Below are positions 56,811-64,000 of a DNA stretch of 64,000 nucleotides, piece by piece; the stretch's first letter is position 1; each line of letters opens with the position of its first letter. A program made the position numbers and the translations under genes. The stretch is from positions 2,790,001-2,854,000 of the forward strand of contig CM062381.1 in NCBI GenBank assembly GCA_031310005.1, given 5' to 3'. Below the pieces are notes generated by a model, which did no database searches, was not told the DNA's origin, and was given only the letters and a program-made list of their open reading frames with translations. This DNA comes from Dactylellina haptotyla (Eukaryota; Ascomycota; Orbiliomycetes; Orbiliales; Orbiliaceae).

Positions 56811-58282
56811 CCTACTTAATGCCTAGTGTTAGAAATTATCTCTGCCGCTATAAATGCAGGCAGTTCAAGGAGATTCCACGATAAAATATCAACCGGCTGG
56901 ATTTTCATACTTGGCCACTGGCAACGACACTTATTCGGAACTAGATGGCAATTACCTCGAAATTGAACATACCATCGTTCGCACGAACGGCGGGATAAAC
57001 CGAAGATAGTTCTTGAACAATACAATGCGTCGCCCTTTCTCCGTCTCTATAGTCTATTAGCTCTCAGGTATAATCAACTCTATAGAGTTATTTAATATAT
57101 ATGCTTACTCTATTATAGGATGTGTATATTTAGGATATAAGTCTGGATTTTTATAATTGCGAAGAACAAGAGTCCCCAAAGTGAGACATTTCAGGTCGTA
57201 TCCACGCCCGTAGCGAAAAAACATGTTTTTATTCTGTTGTGCCATTATTAGGCCGTCCAATACTCTGTATTATCAATTTATATCGTTGTGTATTTCGTCA
57301 TCTACTTTTTTGTTTCAATGAGGAATTCCTAGAGTTATCGAAACATTGAAATTCTCTTGGTATTCGAAATACAAGAACGGGTAGAGAAGCCGGGCCTCAG
57401 AGGCTGCGAAAAGGCTATTATATATACATATAAAACCCAAGACGCGAGATAACAAGTCTCTAGAAATTTTAGACACCATACAAATGGGTTGTAACCAAGA
57501 GTAGGATGTAGGTCTAGAACCAACTCAACAGAAATTTGTGGCGAATAAAAATGATCATATGATTTCCTCGGCCATAACCTCGAGATTTGATAATATTTCC
57601 CTTACGGAGTATACGTAAGCCATTTAACATTTTCATTGAATTACTTTGTAGGATAATAAAAGTGGTATGATCATGATCTGCCTCAAATTTTAATAAATTC
57701 TGTTTCGAGAAAAGTCGCCTGATAAATATAAATGACTGGTTCTTAAAGCGGATTAGACCGATTGATATCATACGGCTGAAAGTCGATAGAATTGCGTTGT
57801 TTTAAAAGCAGCTCGGACGAACTGTATATCAAATAAAAGTTAGCTTTGCTAAAAAAAATACGCCGAGGCATTCAGAACACGAAATCAGAGTTGCCTTACG
57901 AAAGGACGGTATCACGCCGCCTTCGTATTGGAAAAAAAGTCTTTATATCTTTCGATTTTCTGATATTTATTAATATTCTACTTATAATTTATGCCTTTTC
58001 GAATGCGGACTGGGCGACAACGTTGGATTATTACCATGATTTTTTATCTTTATTGACAGAAATCGTACCGATAAGAATTGATTGAACACAAGTGCTTTTG
58101 CACGACTCGGCCATTTTCACGGGTGCCGTTTGAATTTAATGTATGGAAGGGATATTGTGCCACTGTATCAATTGGTTCGCACTGTAAGAAGTTTTACAAG
58201 TTTACAGGCCACTTCGCCGATAGGAAGGAACCAAATGCTCAAAAATAATGGGAGAGAAGGAATAGTGATAAAAAGAGAACTA
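56811..58282. other. AT-rich intergenic region
   Basis: A possible extra 5' exon of the hypothetical gene lies at about 56816-56915. The remainder is AT-rich; a plus frame at 57846-58085 with a hydrophobic stretch is not supported by anything else. No repeat family is recognised. Confidence 0.4.
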
Positions 58283-61200
58283 TCAAAAGAACGCAGTGGC
58301 ATCCTGCAAGAACCATAAATCTTCTCTCAACATCTCCTCGGATGTCCCCGCTCGGCCAGCTAGTTCCTTTCTCCTCCCTGCTCCGAGCATCAGCCACCTC
58401 CCTAGGACTTTCCCATCCAATATGGCCCTCATCGGCTCTGAGCTCGTGTTTCTAAACTTGGCAGCTCTGTAAGCTCTCGGATTCAAGCCCGCAACATGGT
58501 CTCCGGTATTCGTGATCTGTCCTTGAATGACATTAAGACGACGGTACACCGATTCCGATATAGACGAAACAGTACCAAATACACCCGTCATCGTGGCAAA
58601 GAAGCACATAAACTCTTCATCTTCCTCTTCCTCTTCGCCCATGTTATCATCTTCTGGTTCGGTAAACAGACTCTTCTTTTTCGGCAGCGTGCATATGGAT
58701 TTTACTTCATGGCCACAGTATATTTCGCCTTTTGGTAGAAGCCGGGTACCATGAATAGATTTTGGATCTGTGTCATTCACAGCAGTTAGCAAAGATCATC
58801 TGGAAACCTAGGTGGGAGCAGGGAAACTTACTCTCCGGGTCGTACTGTAAAACGTGAATATTCGCTTGTGCGTCTGCCACCACAAAGTAACAAGCGCTCC
58901 CCACCGGCAAAAAGTCGCCCGTAGTAATCGACAACTGCCTTGGGTCTTTTCCAAATAAAATCATCTTGTATGGTTCCTCCGAAAAACCCACAAATGAAAC
59001 CCCCTTCAGTACATCCCCAAACATCACCATCTTCTCCAGTGTCTTAGACACCGTCGTATGCATATTCATGTCCATAAACGCCACCGGCAACAAGGACCCA
59101 TCCTCTTTCAGACCGCGAATCATGCACTTCTGTCCATGCGTAATGAGTAGATAACCATCCATTCCGGCCAACGTGCTCACAACCCCCTTAACCTCCTCTC
59201 TAGCGATCAGCTTGAATTTCTTTCCTGTTTCTGGTTTACCAATCTCTGGAACGACATCTATGACATCAAAAACATACACCGCTCCTCTCGCCGGCGAGTT
59301 CTCACCACGAAGTAAACCCGTTCCTACAGCGATCATTATCTTCCGCTCTTTCGTTACCTCTGACACCTCCAGCTCTACAGCTTTAACGACAAACGGTATC
59401 TCATGGAGCGGGAATTCATAACGGTCAGTTGTAGTCCAAGTCAATGGCGAAATCATGACTAAATGCCCGGCTTCAATGTCCGGGAGCATGGTTTCGTCAA
59501 CGAACCCTTCTTCTGCTTGGTAATCTTCGTCATCAACCTCCGGTTTGGCAGTACTGACAACCGAAACCGCATAGATATTCTTAGGGTCAAAGTAGGTTAA
59601 GGATGTTGGGGTCCTTTCCAGAGGGACACGATGGGATAGCCAGGTATGTTCGAGGGAAAGTTCCGGGAGATGGCATACTCTCGCCGTGCCCTAATTTTAC
59701 AATGTTAGCATGCAAACTCCGCATAGTTTTGATAACTTTTGGTACCTTGGCATCTATGTATAAGAAACCTCTTTCGGTGTCTTTGGTATGGAAGGGGCTC
59801 AAGCTTCTAACGGTTCCGCCTTGAAGTTTGTATAATTTTGGAAGACTTTTCGACGATTTTGTGATAAAAGTCGGGGTGTCACCCGCCATGAATGCAACAC
59901 CGTAGCTGCCCAAATCGTCAATCTTTACGAGCGGACCACTCGGTGATTTATGCTCCGTAAGACTGACCGTTGGCAGAACGGTGTTGTATATCTTACGGAG
60001 GCATATTCCATTGCTAATGAAAGGCTCATATATAATTATATCGTCTCGTTTTGTTTTCACCTAGAGACGGTAGGTTAGTATTTCTTGGCCGCTGAATGGG
60101 CAAGGGAGCGTCCTAGTCACTTACAATTAAGTACGGCGACCTGCTGATGCTATCACCAATATCTGCGACGATAATTTCTTCGATTTCGTCCCTGGCAGTA
60201 TGGAACCTAAGAGCGGCTTCGTCCGGGCTAACTAATTGCAAGCTCATGTCAAAGTGTTCTAATGACGCTTTGAGCTCAAAGTTGGGCAATGTAAAAATCT
60301 AAAAAGATGTCTTTAACAAGGTATCAATATCAACGAGCAGAAGTGAGCAGACAAACCTGCAAGGTACCTTCTTCTGTAAGAAGGAAGCAAAGAACTTGTG
60401 ATTTCGTCCCGGGACCAAAGACATCACCCGTGGAGGTATAGAGACACCCGTTAGTGTATTTCGTATCCTGTATTCTGATATTAGCTAATTTCATAACGCG
60501 AGAGGGCCGGAACGAGGAATGGCATACTTTGATGGCAGCCGGTTTGTCTATTCGCTCCAACTCGAGTGTCCGTTCGTGGCATTGGTCGACAGAGATGGAA
60601 GAATCGCCACATATCAGGAGCATATAGGGATCCGCAAAGCTAGCGGATAAAATGTGTGGACCCCCATCCGGGTCCTCGTCATTTGTCGATATTATCTGAA
60701 TAAGTTGCAGTTCTAGTCACACACATTCGAATCAGAAAAAGAAACCCCAGGAAGCACATCTACTAGAAAAGAGAAGAAATCCGGGAACAGGACAGATGAT
60801 TTCTACAGGCATGGAAAGAAGGGTGTGGCCATCATGGGGATGGCGGTCAAAAGAATGGTATTGATTGGCTAGTCTAGGGTACAGACCACTATCATAGACC
60901 TTCACATTCGTCTCACAGACTTGTGCGATGCGTGAACCGTCTTGAAAAGTCCCGAATTCCAGTGTTGGGCACACTTCTGTAGTCTCAATGTCGGTACCCT
61001 CGAGGGGTTCAAATTTTGTTCCAACTTTGTAAACGAGAGTTTCCGAGGCGTTTGACGCGAATAGATATGTACTATAGTCTTCTGTCGCGCCGATTTGCTC
61101 CTCGTAACCCTTACTGACCGACGAGGGTATCATTGACTGTCCCTTCTTTAGTTGTTTCGAGTGGACTGCCCAGAGTCGTTGGCAGTCTTTGAAATCAAAT

Positions 61201-62990
61201 TTGGCGGACACTCGGGGTGATATTGAGGTGTTGAAAATTGTAACTGCACCCTCCACGCCTCTGCCGGTTGTGGCCATCAGTTCAAGCTCCGGCAAGACAC
61301 CTTGCTGGAGCTTGAGTTTATCAGATGACATAGCCGGCCGACCGAAGGCTATTTCTCGACACGGGCCGACATTCTGGAGGCGATCGTGACGTCGGAATAC
61401 ATACTCGCCTGATGCGCCTCGGGAGATATTACCCGAAGATGCCTTCCGGGGTGTTATTGGGGTAATAGAGGAATCGCCGTATAAGTCGTCCTCGTCATCT
61501 TCGTCATCTTCCATGTTTTCTTCTGCCTCCCGCTCGAATTTAACCTCGGATTTCTGAGAGAGTGATACCTTCTCGCCCTTTCTTTTGTATCCCCAAAGGA
61601 CAGCATCCGAATCAAGCGAGCCGAGAAAAACTCTTCGATTGCCTACTTCTACCAGAGTCTCGGAGGGTGCAGACGTGAATGGATATCCGTCTTTACTTGA
61701 TATCCTTCGGACAGACAAGCTGCTGATACTTCGACCTTCCGCCTTGAATGAGAGGATGATGAATTCTCCTGCAATCGTTACGATCAGGATATCTCCATTC
61801 TCGTTTGGGAGCGAGACCGCCAGGGAAGCCTCCAGATTCAATTCAAGAGCCGATTGGTCCGTCATGTTGAAAGCGGAGTACTGCTGGGCGTAGCTATTAA
61901 CCGCGACCGCAGACATTTTGCCAGCTTGATCAACATGAACAATCTCGTGCTCCCCAAGAAGAAGAGTGCCACCGATAGGAGGTGGTAATGCAATCGCTTT
62001 CCAGATGTCAAAGGGAAGGTTTTTAGCAGACATGATTGATGTTGATGCTCGTTGATCCAAATCGAGAGTAACGACAATAAAGTGAGTGGGATCCTTTCGC
62101 CGTTCTAGCATACCCACAGAGCTCTGCTGAGGCTGGTAGACGATACCGAATGTGGGTTCTCGATACTCGTGAAGGAACACGATGTCGACAATGTGTTCGA
62201 CGGCTTCGTCCAACTGTGACGCTGAGAGAACGAAGGATGAGTGGTATGGTGTATCGGATGGTTTGCCGTCCGTTGTGCTGTCCTTCATTTCCACATCCTT
62301 CTTTGGCTTTTCCGCATCATCGTCATCCTCCAAGTCGTACGTAAAGGAATCGTTGTCCGGAATTTCAAGATCTTCGTCTTCTTTCTGCCTGAAGGGTAGG
62401 ATGGCGACCAGGTCATGGTTGAATTTGAAAGCGGCGCATCTGCTTTTCGGATCGGATATGAGATAGTTGATAGGCGACTCTTGCGTCAGAGGGGACTTGA
62501 ACTCGTCTCCCTCGTAATAGTGCAAGCTGATGGTTGATATTGAATGCGCGGTAGGATCCCATTCCAGCAGGGAGAGCTTGGCAGAGTCGAATGACACCAG
62601 AAGGCAATCACCGCCGCTTTTACTCGTAGGGATTCGTATTTTAACCATCGAGCTAACGCTGCCGTAGAGGTGATACTGCGAAATGAGAACCAGCTTGGTA
62701 GTCTTCTCAATTGTTTCACGCTGGAGGTGCATCCCACTTTCTACCGTGAAGGAATCTTCATGATCACGGCCTTCATAAACGCGTCTATCACTGCCGCCTT
62801 CATGGTCTTTCCCCTCATCGAGAGCGAATTCGTCCTCAGCATCCTCGTACTCGACTAGGCGGAATATCTGCAGGAGGGAGGTTTTGGCGACGACAAGGTT
62901 ACGTTCTGTCGCAGAGATGAAGTTGAGGGCCAGCGCATTGTTGACCGCGGTGGGGTCCGTGATCTCGGAGTATACCTGCATGCTACCCAT
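58283..62990 (-). CDS. CFT1: mRNA cleavage and polyadenylation factor CFT1 (CPSF160)
   Basis: Seven exons on the minus strand (62990-60807, 60695-60528, 60467-60357, 60298-60125, 60060-59746, 59690-58832, 58767-58283) give 1431 residues, usual for fungal CFT1. It is the three-beta-propeller scaffold of the cleavage and polyadenylation factor. Typical segments are the N-terminal YSEITDPTAVNNALALNF, SLLEWDPTAHSISTISLHYYE, the LSASFADPYMLLICGD region after the first intron, TWLSHRVPLERTPTSLTYFDP, and the C-terminal propeller with DFLPVGSACYFVVADAQANI, EVKSICTLPKKK and the final LREDLWFLQDATAFF. The first donor (GTAGAA) and third donor (GTTTGT) are atypical; I chose them because phase and family sequence demand it. 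Several acidic inserts are fungal-typical. Confidence 0.93.
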
Positions 62991-63844
62991 GGCTGTCAGT
63001 TGCGAGAACTATTAAGATTCCCGAAGTTCAGGTTAGTCGGCTGAATTGTTAATCTGTGCGACGCGCTTGGTCATAACGTCGACATTGCAAAGATATCTGG
63101 TTTCGGGTCGTGTGGCGCGTCGAGGTGAGGTCGAGAAGAACGGCATCGCGGGAGCAGGGACATGTGTTGGGCAGCACCGATTGGCTGCCGATCTCTTGAC
63201 CACAGCCAACGCACTGTCACCCGCTACCAGCAGGCATCATTTGGCTAGCTACCACCAACTGAGTGGCCATCTAACCAGAAACATCCACCGTCGCCAACTT
63301 CACATCGATCACGGACGATAGATCTCTCGCCTTGAGATAGGCGCTATTACAGGAGCTATCTTATCTCCAACATCCGAATGACGCCTTCGTCTTGGATGGC
63401 TTGGCCCGCGGGTTTGAGGTCGTACAAACTTGCAGCAAAATCAGCGGGATCTATCTGTTGATTGATACACGCAAACCGACTGGCCTGGCATGCTCTCCGA
63501 CACACTCGCATTCTTCGTGGGTGCAGCGGCGGGGTGCATGGGTTCTGTCCGATGCGATTGGGCTGGATGCCCCCGGCGTCATCGCTCGGTAACTGGAAGT
63601 GACGTCTGCGCGTCCCGTTTAAACCAAACCAAAACAGCCACAGCCCGCCTCCCTCCCTTCTCTTCCCCCAGCCATGATTCCTCCTCCTCCTCCGGTTTGA
63701 ATCCCCTCAACGTCCACCTCCGTCTTTGACAGACACAAATACCACCGATCACAAACAGGCTAACAGCGACACAAACTCAAACGACGAAATACTCGACCGA
63801 AACCCAACCGGACTCCGTGAGCTAGTCAGCTCAAGTCCATCGCG
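62991..63844. other. Divergent promoter of CFT1 and the cobalamin-transporter gene
   Basis: No gene is seen. The stretch at 63640-63720 is pyrimidine-rich (CCTCCCTCCCTTCTC, CCTCCTCCTCC), as is common upstream of ascomycete starts. Confidence 0.45.
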
Positions 63845-64000
63845 ATGGCCCTGCTCCAGACATCGCTCATCTGGGTTACCGGCTTGGTTGCCCTCGCCAT
63901 TCTCATCATCGTCAGCATAACTTTCGTCGCCATATACAGTTCACCCCGGGACCGCAGCTTATTCGTCTCAGTCGTCACCGTTCTCTCGCTCACATCCTTA
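63845..64000 (+). CDS. Probable lysosomal cobalamin transporter (LMBR1/LMBD1 family), partial
   Basis: Only the first 52 codons are in the window; the gene runs off the right end. The start MALLQTSLIWVTGLVALAIL, the hydrophobic helix IIVSITFVAIY and the loop SSPRDRSLFVSVVTVLSLTS match the N terminus of fungal LMBD1 homologues, multi-pass membrane proteins of the lysosome/vacuole implicated in cobalamin export. The call rests on a short stretch, so it is likely but not certain. Confidence 0.7.
   Translation, partial: MALLQTSLIWVTGLVALAILIIVSITFVAIYSSPRDRSLFVSVVTVLSLTSL

Noticed and set aside
57846-58085. 79-codon frame with a hydrophobic helix
   Set aside because: AT-rich DNA yields Ile/Phe/Leu runs by chance; nothing else supports a gene.
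1-64000. Transposons, LTR or virus-like elements, CRISPR arrays, rRNA genes
   Set aside because: No transposase, reverse transcriptase, capsid or integrase motif, no long terminal repeats, no regularly spaced repeat array and no rRNA-like sequence was seen in either strand.

Overview
This window is nuclear DNA from a filamentous ascomycete (Pezizomycotina). The evidence is short spliceosomal introns (about 45-125 nt, mostly GTAAGT/GTATGT donors and CAG/TAG acceptors), compact genes on both strands, and proteins of typical ascomycete form: PPE1, FUN30, VMA21, MDE1, CFT1, SCM3, a Zn(II)2Cys6 regulator and a KP4-like secreted protein. A Leotiomycete is my guess, but nothing in the sequence fixes the class. 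Exon boundaries below were set by hand from splice signals, reading phase and family motifs; no alignment or transcript data were available.

Layout. 0.4-13 kb holds a GPI-anchored CX3C protein, a GRGGxGN-repeat (DUF3602) protein, the PP2A methylesterase PPE1, a ten-exon MFS transporter with a proposed 4-nt exon, an eight-cysteine secreted protein and a KP4-like secreted protein, separated by long gene-poor stretches. 13.5-21.3 kb holds a lysine-rich nuclear protein directly behind and in frame with the FUN30 stop codon, then FUN30, VMA21 and methylmalonate-semialdehyde dehydrogenase. 24-31 kb holds a His/Arg/Gly-rich secreted protein, calnexin and a GH28 exopolygalacturonase. 32-34 kb holds a gene fragment and a small orphan gene. 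35-51.4 kb is a dense housekeeping block: MDE1, a PP2C phosphatase, a bHLH factor, capping protein beta, TFIIS, NDUFAF7, an Mcy1-type cysteine synthase and the CENP-A chaperone SCM3. 53.5-58.2 kb is an AT-rich stretch with a Zn2Cys6 factor and an orphan gene. 58.3-64 kb holds CFT1 and the start of an LMBD1-type lysosomal cobalamin transporter that runs off the window.

Functional links are ordinary rather than operonic. FUN30, SCM3, TFIIS and CFT1 act in chromatin, centromere, transcription and 3'-end processing. VMA21 and calnexin act in the ER. MMSDH and NDUFAF7 are mitochondrial; the PP2C phosphatase is probably mitochondrial, while the Mcy1-type synthase is expected at the outer membrane. 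The secreted set (GPI protein, eight-Cys protein, KP4-like protein, His-rich protein, exopolygalacturonase) would act at the wall or outside the cell. I found no biosynthetic gene cluster, CRISPR array, rRNA, convincing tRNA, or recognisable transposon or virus-like element.

Most worth a second look: the 4-nt exon in the MFS gene, the 268-codon basic frame continuing in frame after the FUN30 stop, a 14-nt exon inside the zinc cluster of the Zn2Cys6 factor, and a tiny last exon that completes the SCM3 cysteine motif.
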